Assembly (NCBI GenBank): GCA_900544525.1
Contig: UQVN01000011.1
Span: forward strand, 1-27,959
From: an uncultured Eubacteriales bacterium
Lineage (GTDB): Bacteria; Bacillota; Clostridia; Lachnospirales; Lachnospiraceae
Reading direction: 5' to 3'
Length of the DNA stretch: 27,959 nucleotides
The notes under the pieces are model-generated. The model saw only the letters and a list, made by a program, of their open reading frames with translations. It had not been told where the DNA came from and ran no database searches. Below are positions 16,937 to 24,540 of the stretch, in pieces (position 1 is the first letter of the stretch; the number at the start of each line of letters is the position of its first letter). A program made the translations under genes and the position numbers.

Positions 16937-17467
16937 ATGAGTAGTATCATTATTGTATTTCCAAAATTGGAAAATGGAAAACGCATGAAGGATATTCTCC
17001 TACAAAATGGTTTTGAAATAGAAGCAGTATGTTCCACTGGAGCTGGTGTTCTTGAAAAAGTACAGCAGTTAGAATATGGAATCGTCGTTGGAAGTTATCG
17101 TTATACCGATATGTTTTACACGGAAATGCTCGAATATCTCCCGAGAGAATTTAAAATGCTTTTAGTTGCTTCCGAGCAGGTACTGGATCAATATGGGTGT
17201 GAAGAAGTTATGACCATTCGTCAGCCATTTAAAGTTTCAGAATTGGTGGATACCCTTCATATGATGGAAGCCATACAAGAAAAGCAGATCCAAAAGAAGG
17301 CAAGAAGCAAAAATGATAGAAAACGGATTGAGGAAGCAAAACAAGTGTTAATGGAGAGAAATCATATGACAGAGGAAGAAGCCCATCGTTATTTGCAAAA
17401 AACGAGTATGGATAGTGGAAACAATATGGTAGAAACTGCCCAGATGATTTTAATGTTAATGAGTTAA
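16937..17467 (+). CDS. ANTAR-domain RNA-binding antiterminator with degenerate receiver
   Basis: The C-terminal 55 residues (about 120-175) form a typical ANTAR domain: KRIEEAKQVLMERNHMTEEE, then AHRYLQKTSMD and VETAQMIL. ANTAR domains bind paired A1/G4 hexaloop hairpins in nascent mRNA and block terminators. The N-terminal half looks like a response-regulator receiver fold, but the acidic pocket is missing. The first strand ends VFPKLEN instead of an Asp pair, and the place of the phosphorylated Asp reads VVGSYRYTD. The signal is therefore probably not phosphorylation, unless a shifted Asp is used. AGGAGGAGG lies about 5 bases upstream. It sits directly after glnA, whose leader carries the matching RNA motif. 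The role in glutamine synthetase control is inferred. Confidence 0.88.
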   Translation: MSSIIIVFPKLENGKRMKDILLQNGFEIEAVCSTGAGVLEKVQQLEYGIVVGSYRYTDMFYTEMLEYLPREFKMLLVASEQVLDQYGCEEVMTIRQPFKVSELVDTLHMMEAIQEKQIQKKARSKNDRKRIEEAKQVLMERNHMTEEEAHRYLQKTSMDSGNNMVETAQMILMLMS

Positions 17468-17484
17468 GAAGAAAAAAGAAGTAT

Positions 17485-17546
17485 ACAGCGTCTCAAGAAT
17501 CAGTTAAAATAAAAGGAAACAAACTGAGGAAGGAGACGCTGTTTTT
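17485..17546 (+). terminator. terminator of the glnA operon containing the uvrC Shine-Dalgarno
   Basis: The outer stem ACAGCGTCTC/GAGACGCTGT is separated by a symmetric internal loop (AAGAA opposite GGAAG) from an inner stem, TCAGTT/AACTGA. TTTTT follows and then immediately the uvrC ATG at 17547. The uvrC ribosome binding site (AGGAAGGAG) spans the internal loop and the 3' arm. The hairpin can thus both end upstream transcription and mask uvrC translation in read-through mRNA. Confidence 0.75.
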
Positions 17547-19388
17547 ATGTTTCATATAGAAGAAGAATTAAAAAAGCTGCCTGAAAAACCAGGGGTTTAC
17601 TTGATGCATAATAAAGAGGATGAAATCATCTATGTTGGAAAGGCAGTTGTATTAAAAAATCGTGTGCGTCAATATTTTCAAAGCAGTCGCAATCACACAG
17701 AAAAAATAAAAAAAATGGTTTCTCAAATTGCTTATTTTGAATATATCGTAACAGACTCTGAGCTAGAGGCACTTGTGCTAGAATGCAACTTAATTAAAGA
17801 ATATCGTCCAAAGTATAATACGATGTTAAAAGATGATAAAAGTTATCCTTATATTAAAGTGACTGTCCAAGAACCGTATCCAAGAATTTTATTTGCTCGC
17901 CAAATAAAAAGGGATAAAGCAAAGTATTTTGGTCCTTATACAAGTGCAGGTGCAGTAAAAGATACCATTGAATTAATAAGAAAGTTATATAAACTACGCT
18001 CTTGCAATCGAAGTTTACCAAAGGAAACAGGAAACGATCGACCTTGTTTATATTATCATATTAAGCAATGTGATGCTCCGTGCCAAAATTACATTAGTGT
18101 AGAAGAATATCGAAAATACGTTAATGAGGCGCTTGACTTTTTAGGTGGAAATCATCAAAAAATTACGGAACATTTAACAAAAGCCATGATGGAAGCATCA
18201 GAAAAGATGGAATTTGAGCGAGCAGGAGAATATCGGGATCTGTTAAAAAGTATTCAGGCGATTTCAGAAAAACAAAAAGTCAATTCCAGTGAAATGGAAG
18301 ATCGAGATGTGGTGGCTATTGCAAAGGCTATGGAAGAGGCTGTTGTATCCGTTTTCTTTATTCGAAATGGAAAGTTATTAGGGAGAGAAAATTTCCATAT
18401 GACAGGGGTTTCTGAAACGACCATGTCAGAAGTTATGAGTAACTTTGTAAAGCAATTTTATGCCGGAACACCTTATATTCCAAAGGAACTCGTATTACAA
18501 TATCCGATTCAGGAAGAAGAGATTATGAAAGAGTGGCTATCGAAGAAGAGAAAGCAAAAAGTTCAAATTTTAGTGCCACAAAAGGGAAGTAAAAAACGGT
18601 TAGTTGATTTAGCATATGAAAATGCTTCTATTGTCCTTCAAAGAGACGGAGAAAAGTTAAAAAGAGAAGAAAAGAGAACCATTGGTGCGGTAAAAGAGCT
18701 AGAACAACTTTTAGGGTTGTCCAATATTCACCGAATGGAATCGTTTGATATTTCCAATATTAACGGCTTTGAAACAGTAGCATCTATGGTTGTCTATGAA
18801 GATGGAAAACCAAAGCGAAGTGATTATCGTAAGTTTAAAATAAAAACGGTAAAAGGGCCTGATGACTATAAGAGTATGGAAGAAGTGCTAACAAGACGTT
18901 TTACTCATGGATTAGAAGAAAAGGAGCAGTTAAAAGAAAAAGGAATCGAAGAACAATATGGAAGTTTTAACCGATTCCCAGATTTACTATGTATGGATGG
19001 TGGAAAAGGACAAGTTAATGTGGCTTTAAAGGTATTACAAGAACTAAAAATTAATATTCCGGTTTGTGGAATGGTAAAAGATGATAATCATAGAACAAGA
19101 GGGCTTTATTACCAAAATGAAGAAATATTATTTCCAAAAAATAGTGAGGCTTTTCATCTCGTTACAAGAATTCAGGATGAAACTCATAGATTTGCCATTG
19201 AATATCATAAACAGTTGAGAAGTAAAACACAAATAAAGTCCATTTTAGATGACATTAAAGGGGTAGGGCCAGCGAGAAGAAAAGCTTTAATGAGACATTT
19301 TAAAGATATTGCTTTTATAAAAGAAGCGGATGTAGAACAGTTAATGGCAGTAGAAGGAATTACAGAAACCGTAGCAAAAGAGATTTAA
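17547..19388 (+). CDS. uvrC: excinuclease ABC subunit C (UvrC)
   Basis: UvrC makes both incisions in nucleotide excision repair after UvrAB damage recognition. The N-terminal GIY-YIG domain is visible (LPEKPGVYLMHNKEDEIIYV, then GKAVVLKNRVRQYF). A cysteine cluster region follows (LRSCNRSL, RPCLYY, CDAPC), then the UVR domain around KMEFERAGEYRDLLKSIQ. The RNase H-like endonuclease includes MESFDISNINGFETVASMVV and CMDGGKGQVN, and the C-terminal helix-hairpin-helix pair includes IKGVGPARRKALMRHF. At 613 residues the length is normal. The start directly follows the terminator's U tract. GGAG is about 11 bases upstream, slightly far, and I see no clear separate promoter. Confidence 0.96.
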   Translation: MFHIEEELKKLPEKPGVYLMHNKEDEIIYVGKAVVLKNRVRQYFQSSRNHTEKIKKMVSQIAYFEYIVTDSELEALVLECNLIKEYRPKYNTMLKDDKSYPYIKVTVQEPYPRILFARQIKRDKAKYFGPYTSAGAVKDTIELIRKLYKLRSCNRSLPKETGNDRPCLYYHIKQCDAPCQNYISVEEYRKYVNEALDFLGGNHQKITEHLTKAMMEASEKMEFERAGEYRDLLKSIQAISEKQKVNSSEMEDRDVVAIAKAMEEAVVSVFFIRNGKLLGRENFHMTGVSETTMSEVMSNFVKQFYAGTPYIPKELVLQYPIQEEEIMKEWLSKKRKQKVQILVPQKGSKKRLVDLAYENASIVLQRDGEKLKREEKRTIGAVKELEQLLGLSNIHRMESFDISNINGFETVASMVVYEDGKPKRSDYRKFKIKTVKGPDDYKSMEEVLTRRFTHGLEEKEQLKEKGIEEQYGSFNRFPDLLCMDGGKGQVNVALKVLQELKINIPVCGMVKDDNHRTRGLYYQNEEILFPKNSEAFHLVTRIQDETHRFAIEYHKQLRSKTQIKSILDDIKGVGPARRKALMRHFKDIAFIKEADVEQLMAVEGITETVAKEI

Positions 19389-19463
19389 TAGAAGAGAATA
19401 ATTTGATTCAAAAATAAATTTATACAAAACAATAAATTGAAACTTTATAATAATGAAAGAAAA

Positions 19464-19472
19464 TGATATAAT
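19464..19472 (+). promoter_or_regulatory. extended -10 promoter of hprK
   Basis: TGATATAAT combines an extended TGn with a perfect -10 hexamer. No -35 stands out at 17 bases. Transcription would start near 19479, leaving a leader of about 145 bases before the hprK ATG. Confidence 0.55.
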
Positions 19473-19500
19473 AAATGCAAATAATAAAAAAGAAATCAAG

Positions 19501-19610
19501 TTAAGATCATAAGTGAAGTTTATGATAGAATGAGCGTTAGCAAGCGGGAATAGATAAATCCTATTCATCGTGAGTGACCAATGGCTCAGGATAGAGCACT
19601 TAAGGAGTAA
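19501..19610 (+). ncRNA. structured leader of hprK
   Basis: One hairpin is ATCATAA-(GTGAAGT)-TTATGAT (19506-19526). Downstream, a nested set is possible: AAGTG (19511) with CACTT (19597), TGAGC (19531) with GCTCA (19584), and GAATAG (19548-19553) with CTATTC (19561-19566). The outer helix would end beside the first of two AAGGAG motifs and is incompatible with the first hairpin, so two folds may alternate. It matches no riboswitch class I know, and there is no U-tract terminator. The fold is hand-drawn and uncertain. Confidence 0.4.
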
Positions 19611-19623
19611 AGGAGAAATAAAC

Positions 19624-20562
19624 ATGTATCAGGTTGCGTTAAGCAAAATTGTGGAAAAAATGGGTCTTACAAATGTAACTCCTGAAATCAGTACCGAAGA
19701 TGTTATGATTACACAAACGGATATCAACCGTCCAGCATTGCAGCTTTCTGGTTTTTTTGAGCATTTTGATTCCGATCGTGTGCAAATTATCGGTATGGTA
19801 GAGTACACCTATTTAAAAAAGATTCAGGAAGATGATATTGTCATTGAACGCTTGGATCGTCTGTTTGGAGCAGGAATTCCATGTATTATTTTTTGCCGAG
19901 GTTTAGAGCCTTGTGAGCGTTTAATGGAAGCTGCAAAACGCCATAAAGTACCAGTTCTTACTACAGAACAACATACATCTGGCTTTATGGCAGAGCTTAT
20001 TCGCTGGTTAAATGTAGAGTTAGCACCAAGAATTTCCATTCATGGTGTATTGGTAGATGTTTATGGTGAAGGTGTTTTAATTATGGGAGAGAGTGGCATT
20101 GGTAAAAGTGAAGCGGCTCTTGAATTAATTAAACGAGGCCATCGTCTTGTATCTGATGATGTGGTAGAAATTAAGCGTGTCAGTGAGGATACCCTTGTTG
20201 GTACTTCACCAGAAATAACAAGATATTTTATCGAACTTCGTGGTATTGGAATTATTGATGTAAAGACATTATTTGGTGTTGAAAGCGTAAAACCAACACA
20301 AAGTATCGATTTAGTTATTAAGTTAGAAGAGTGGGATAAAAAAGAAGAGTATGATCGTCTTGGATTAGAAGAACAGTATACAGAAATTCTTGGAAATAAA
20401 GTAGTATGCCACTCCATTCCAATTCGCCCAGGGCGTAATCTTGCAATTATTGTAGAATCAGCAGCCGTTAACCATCGTCAGAAAAAGATGGGATATAATG
20501 CTGCAATTGAGCTTTATAATCGTGTCACAGGAAACCTTAATAAAGGAAAAGAAGAGAAATAA
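19624..20562 (+). CDS. hprK: HPr kinase/phosphorylase HprK
   Basis: HprK phosphorylates and dephosphorylates Ser46 of HPr and Crh in response to glycolytic intermediates, and so drives catabolite repression. The Walker A motif GESGIGKS is at residues 155-162, His of HGVLVDVYGEG precedes it, and the family signature region is LRGIGIIDVKTLFGVESV. At 312 residues it has the usual size. I chose the ATG at 19624, preceded by AAAGGAG at 8 bases and giving the family-like start MYQVALSKIVEKM. An upstream in-frame ATG at 19570 would add 18 residues from the structured leader. Its likely substrate, an HPr-family protein with Ser46, is encoded 4 kb downstream. Confidence 0.96.
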   Translation: MYQVALSKIVEKMGLTNVTPEISTEDVMITQTDINRPALQLSGFFEHFDSDRVQIIGMVEYTYLKKIQEDDIVIERLDRLFGAGIPCIIFCRGLEPCERLMEAAKRHKVPVLTTEQHTSGFMAELIRWLNVELAPRISIHGVLVDVYGEGVLIMGESGIGKSEAALELIKRGHRLVSDDVVEIKRVSEDTLVGTSPEITRYFIELRGIGIIDVKTLFGVESVKPTQSIDLVIKLEEWDKKEEYDRLGLEEQYTEILGNKVVCHSIPIRPGRNLAIIVESAAVNHRQKKMGYNAAIELYNRVTGNLNKGKEEK

Positions 20563-20601
20563 ATTTTTGTACGAATGGTAATAAAAGAGGGAGAAATGAA
20601 A

Positions 20602-21531
20602 ATGAAGTATGTAGTAGGAATTGACATCGGAGGAACAACAGTAAAAATCGGTTTATTTACCACAGAAGCAGAACTTCTTGATAAATGGGAAGTGGCTACA
20701 AGAAAAGAAGACAATGGAGCTTATATTTTAAATGACGTAGCAGAGAGTGTAAAGGCAAAGTTAGCGGAAAAAGGAATTGATCTTTCTGACATCACAGGAG
20801 CAGGAGTTGGTGTTCCAGGGCCTGTTACTGCAGATGGAGTCGTAAAAAGCTGTGTAAATCTTGGATGGGGAACCTTTTCTGTGGCTAATACGATGACTGA
20901 ATTGTTAGGGGTTCCAGTAAAAGCTGGAAATGATGCCAATGTTGCTGCACTTGGTGAAATGTGGAATGGTGGAGCAAAAGGATATAAAAATGTTATTTTA
21001 GTAACACTTGGAACAGGTGTTGGCGGTGGGATTATTATTGATGGAAAAGTCGTAGCAGGAAGTCATGGGGCTGGTGGAGAAATTGGCCATGCAACAGTGA
21101 ATCCACATGAAATAGTGGCTTGCAACTGTGGAAAGAAAGGCTGCTTAGAACAATACTCCTCTGCAACAGGCTTAATCAGAAGTGTAAAAGAGGCATTAAA
21201 AAAATCCGATATGCCATCTGTTCTTAGAGAGATGCCAGATTTTATGGCAAAAGAAATTTTAGATGCAGCAAAAGGGGGCGATGAATTCGCTGTTTTAGAA
21301 GTTGAGAAATTCTGTCGTATTTTAGGCCGTGCCCTTTCTGTTTTTGCTGTTGTTGCGGATCCAGAGGTTATTGTTATTGGCGGTGGAGTATCAAAAGCGG
21401 GAACGTATTTAACTGATATGATTCAGAAATATTTTGATGAGTATGCGTTTCATGCTTGCACTGCAAAAGTAGTGCTTGCAGAGCTTGGAAATGATGCTGG
21501 AATTTATGGAGCTGCAAAGCTTTGTATGTAA
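20602..21531 (+). CDS. glcK: ROK-family glucokinase
   Basis: This is probably an ATP-dependent glucokinase making glucose 6-phosphate from internal glucose. It has the phosphate-binding GIDIGGTTVKIG at the N-terminus, the catalytic GNDANVAALGE, TLGTGVGGGIIIDGK, and the ROK zinc site CNCGKKGCLEQ preceded by GEIGHATV. At 309 residues it fits the Firmicutes GlcK group. I chose the ATG at 20602 because GGGAG lies 8 bases upstream. The ATG at 20596 is only 2 bases from it, and an ATG at 20575 has no site. It starts 39 bases after hprK with no terminator between, so it is probably co-transcribed. Other ROK kinases such as N-acetylmannosamine kinase look similar, so the sugar is likely but not certain. 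Confidence 0.88.
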   Translation: MKYVVGIDIGGTTVKIGLFTTEAELLDKWEVATRKEDNGAYILNDVAESVKAKLAEKGIDLSDITGAGVGVPGPVTADGVVKSCVNLGWGTFSVANTMTELLGVPVKAGNDANVAALGEMWNGGAKGYKNVILVTLGTGVGGGIIIDGKVVAGSHGAGGEIGHATVNPHEIVACNCGKKGCLEQYSSATGLIRSVKEALKKSDMPSVLREMPDFMAKEILDAAKGGDEFAVLEVEKFCRILGRALSVFAVVADPEVIVIGGGVSKAGTYLTDMIQKYFDEYAFHACTAKVVLAELGNDAGIYGAAKLCM

Positions 21532-21623
21532 TTTACGCAGAAGGTTTTGTAGTTTAAAATAAAATATTAGGAAATTGCTGAAAAGAGAGAAAAAACTTTT
21601 TTTGAATCTAGTGTTTTGTTATG

Positions 21624-21653
21624 ACAGAGGGCTTTTTTGCTCTCTGTTTTTTA
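21624..21653 (+). terminator. terminator after the glucokinase gene
   Basis: ACAGAGGGC pairs with GCTCTCTGT (one G-U) around a T6 loop and is followed by a run of T. It ends the hprK-glcK transcript before the murB promoter. Confidence 0.85.
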
Positions 21654-21666
21654 GTTATTATTTACA

Positions 21667-21700
21667 TTGAGAAATAATCTTTAATATTGTATGATATAAT
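21667..21700 (+). promoter_or_regulatory. promoter of murB
   Basis: TTGAGA (21667-21672), a 17-base spacer and TATGAT (21690-21695) form one good candidate. An overlapping extended -10, TGATATAAT (21692-21700), offers a second start five bases further on. The leader would be about 20-25 bases. Confidence 0.65.
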
Positions 21701-21726
21701 TAAATAGAAATTATTGAGGTGTCAAT

Positions 21727-22647
21727 ATGAATCAGACATTATATAAGACATTAGTGCTTGCTCTAGGGGAAGAGCAAGTGATAGAAAAGGAACCTATGAG
21801 CAAACACACAACGTTTCGTATTGGTGGAAATGCAGATTTGTTTGTTATTCCACAAAATGCAGAACAGGTAAAACAAGTTGTTTGTCATGCAAAAGAAGCA
21901 CAGGTACCATATTATTTTATCGGAAATGGAAGTAATCTTTTAGTAGCAGATGATGGAATTCGTGGTGTTGTTATTTTAATTGCAGATAATATGAAGGCGG
22001 TTGAAGTAGATGAGACAACAATCCGAGCACAGGCTGGGATTTCTTTAGCTTCCCTTGCAAAAGAAGCGTTAAGAAATGAATTAACAGGATTGGAATTTGC
22101 AGCAGGAATTCCAGGAACCCTTGGTGGAGCTGTAAGTATGAATGCAGGTGCTTATGGCGGAGAAATGAAAGATGTTATTTTAGAGGCGACCGTTCTTACT
22201 GATGAAGGGGAGATTGTAACTCTTTCAAAAGAAGAGCTAGAACTTGGATATCGCACAAGTTTAGTTGGAAGAAATCATTATATTGTTTTAGAAGCAGTTG
22301 TTTCATTAGAAAAAGGACAAAAAGAAGAGATTTTATTAAAAATGGAAGATCTTGCACAAAGGCGAAGAGACAAACAGCCATTAGAGTACCCAAGTGCAGG
22401 AAGTACCTTTAAACGTCCAGAAGGCTATTTTGCAGGACAATTGATTGATGAGACAGGATTAAGAGGCTTTCAAGTTGGTGGGGCACAAGTATCAGAGAAA
22501 CACTGTGGATTTGTAATTAATACAGGAAATGCCACGTCTCATGATGTGCGACAGTTAATTGAAGAAGTAGCAAACCGAGTTGAGAAGAAATTTGGAGTTC
22601 GTTTACATCCAGAAGTGAAAATGATAGGATTTGAAAACGACAGATAA
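21727..22647 (+). CDS. murB: UDP-N-acetylenolpyruvoylglucosamine reductase MurB
   Basis: MurB reduces UDP-GlcNAc-enolpyruvate to UDP-MurNAc with NADPH and FAD, the second step of peptidoglycan precursor synthesis. The FAD-binding type 4 fold has NTTFRIGG-like KHTTFRIGGNADL, FIGNGSNLLV, and AAGIPGTLGGAVSMNAGAYG. The C-terminal substrate domain has YPSAGSTFKRP with the catalytic serine, then GLRGFQVGGAQVSEKHCGF. At 306 residues it is a type II MurB by size. GAGGTG is 5 bases before the ATG. It heads a tight run with rapZ, whiA and the HPr-like gene. Confidence 0.96.
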   Translation: MNQTLYKTLVLALGEEQVIEKEPMSKHTTFRIGGNADLFVIPQNAEQVKQVVCHAKEAQVPYYFIGNGSNLLVADDGIRGVVILIADNMKAVEVDETTIRAQAGISLASLAKEALRNELTGLEFAAGIPGTLGGAVSMNAGAYGGEMKDVILEATVLTDEGEIVTLSKEELELGYRTSLVGRNHYIVLEAVVSLEKGQKEEILLKMEDLAQRRRDKQPLEYPSAGSTFKRPEGYFAGQLIDETGLRGFQVGGAQVSEKHCGFVINTGNATSHDVRQLIEEVANRVEKKFGVRLHPEVKMIGFENDR

Positions 22648-22658
22648 GGGGTACGGTT

Positions 22659-23534
22659 ATGAGATTTGTCATTGTATCTGGTATGTCAGGAGCTGGGAAA
22701 ACAACAGCACTTAAAATGTTAGAAGATTCAGGATATTTTTGTGTGGATAATTTACCAGTTCCTTTAATACCCAATTTTGCAGATATTACTTACAATTTGG
22801 AAACAAAAGTAAATAATGTAGCAGTTGGTATTGATATACGAAGTGGAGAATCGCTTCTTATGTTAGCCGATCAGTTATCTGCTTTAGAGGCAAGAGGAAG
22901 AAAGTATGAGATTTTATTTCTCGATGCTTCCAATGAAGTGCTAATTAAGCGATATAAAGAGACGAGGAGAATCCATCCTCTTGCTCATGGTACACGGATT
23001 GAAAATGGAATTTTACTTGAGAGAGAGAAAGTTCGTTTCTTAAGAGAAAAGGCTAGTTATATTATTGACACCAGTTGTCTTTTAACAAAGGAATTAAAGC
23101 ATGAACTTGGGAAGATTTTTGTAGAAAATCAAAATTATAGTAATTTCATTATTACAATTCTTTCTTTTGGTTTTAAGTATGGAATCCCGACGGATTCCGA
23201 TCTTGTATTTGATGTACGATTTTTGCCAAATCCTTATTATATTAAAGAAATTAGACATTTGACAGGAAATGACAAACCAATTCAAGAATATGTGATGACA
23301 AGTCAAAAATCCTACGAATTTTTGGATAAAATAGAAGATTTACTTGAATTTTTAATTCCGAATTATATCAATGAAGGAAAGAATCAGCTTGTTGTGAGCA
23401 TAGGTTGTACAGGAGGGAAACATCGTTCTGTAACAATGGTAAATGAATTATTAGAACGAATGAAGAGCCTTCCCTATAGTGTCCGAACAGAACATCGTGA
23501 TATTGAGAAAGATACAAAACAAAAAGCACTATAA
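22659..23534 (+). CDS. rapZ: RNase adapter / nucleotide-binding protein RapZ (YvcJ)
   Basis: RapZ-family proteins are P-loop nucleotide-binding proteins. In enterobacteria they guide RNase E to a small RNA controlling glucosamine-6-phosphate synthase. In Firmicutes (YvcJ) the role is less clear and RNase E is usually absent. The P-loop GMSGAGKT is at residues 8-15, followed by the signature EDSGYFCVDNLP. The C-terminal domain has GCTGGKHRSV. At 291 residues it has family length. AGGGG lies about 7 bases upstream, and the gap after murB is 11 bases, so it is in the same transcript. Confidence 0.95.
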   Translation: MRFVIVSGMSGAGKTTALKMLEDSGYFCVDNLPVPLIPNFADITYNLETKVNNVAVGIDIRSGESLLMLADQLSALEARGRKYEILFLDASNEVLIKRYKETRRIHPLAHGTRIENGILLEREKVRFLREKASYIIDTSCLLTKELKHELGKIFVENQNYSNFIITILSFGFKYGIPTDSDLVFDVRFLPNPYYIKEIRHLTGNDKPIQEYVMTSQKSYEFLDKIEDLLEFLIPNYINEGKNQLVVSIGCTGGKHRSVTMVNELLERMKSLPYSVRTEHRDIEKDTKQKAL

Positions 23535-23551
23535 TAAGGAGAATGGAAATT

Positions 23552-24520
23552 ATGTCTTTTTCCAGTGAGGTGAAAGAAGAACTGGCTCGTGCTATGAGCC
23601 CAGCGAGGCATTGTCAAATTGCGGAAATTGCAGCAATTGTCAGCCTATGTGGTAGAGTGCAAATTTCAGAATTTGATGAGTACAAGCTGCTTGTTCATAC
23701 AGAAAATGCGGTGGTAGCTAGGAAATACTATTCACTATTAAAAAGTGCATTTCAGATTAATGCAAGCATTTTGATTAAACGGAATGTGTATTTAAAAAAA
23801 ACACATACTTATATGGTGAAAATTGATGATCATGAACAGTCGTTAAAAGTATTACGAGCAACCAAATTAATCGATAAGAATGGAGAGATTCGAGAAGAAT
23901 TATCTCAAATCGATAATATGGTATTGCAAAGAGAGTGTTGTAAGAGAGCGTTCATAAGGGGTGCGTTTTTAGCGGCTGGTTCTATTAGTGATCCAGAAAA
24001 AAATTATCATTTTGAAATTGTATGCACTAATGAAGAAAAAGCAAAACAACTTCAAGAAATTATTAATACATTTGAATTAGATGCCAAGATTGTTTTACGT
24101 AAAAAATATTATGTTGTATATATAAAAGAAGGTGCAATGATTGTTGATATTTTAAACGTAATGGAAGCTCATGTTTCTTTAATGAAATTAGAGAATGTTC
24201 GAATATTAAAGGATATGAGAAATTCCGTAAATCGACGGGTGAATTGTGAGACAGCCAATATTAATAAGACAGTTTCTGCTGCGATGAAACAATTAGAGGA
24301 TATTCGATTTATTCAAGAAACGATCGGTTTTTCAGAGCTATCAGAAGGTCTTGCTGAAATTGCAAAATTACGTCTTAGTCAGCCCGAGGCAACTTTAAAA
24401 GAATTAGGAACAATGCTTAATCCACCAGTAGGAAAATCTGGTGTCAATCATAGATTAAGAAAATTGAGTAATATGGCAGACGATTTGAGAGAACGTCAAC
24501 AAAATTCAAGAAGTTTGTAA
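23552..24520 (+). CDS. whiA: DNA-binding protein WhiA
   Basis: WhiA combines a LAGLIDADG homing-endonuclease-like fold without endonuclease function and a C-terminal helix-turn-helix. In Firmicutes it affects cell division and chromosome segregation. The N-terminal MSFSSEVKEELARAM is characteristic. The central RECCKRAFIRGAFLAAGSIS block belongs to the LAGLIDADG fold, and the C-terminal LGTMLNPPVGKSGVNHRLRK is the HTH. At 322 residues the length is normal. I chose the ATG at 23552: GGAG is about 10 bases upstream, while the in-frame ATG at 23543 nearly overlaps that site. It follows rapZ by 17 bases. The yvcK gene often found between rapZ and whiA is absent here. Confidence 0.95.
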   Translation: MSFSSEVKEELARAMSPARHCQIAEIAAIVSLCGRVQISEFDEYKLLVHTENAVVARKYYSLLKSAFQINASILIKRNVYLKKTHTYMVKIDDHEQSLKVLRATKLIDKNGEIREELSQIDNMVLQRECCKRAFIRGAFLAAGSISDPEKNYHFEIVCTNEEKAKQLQEIINTFELDAKIVLRKKYYVVYIKEGAMIVDILNVMEAHVSLMKLENVRILKDMRNSVNRRVNCETANINKTVSAAMKQLEDIRFIQETIGFSELSEGLAEIAKLRLSQPEATLKELGTMLNPPVGKSGVNHRLRKLSNMADDLRERQQNSRSL

Positions 24521-24540
24521 TAGGCAATAAGGAGGATATT

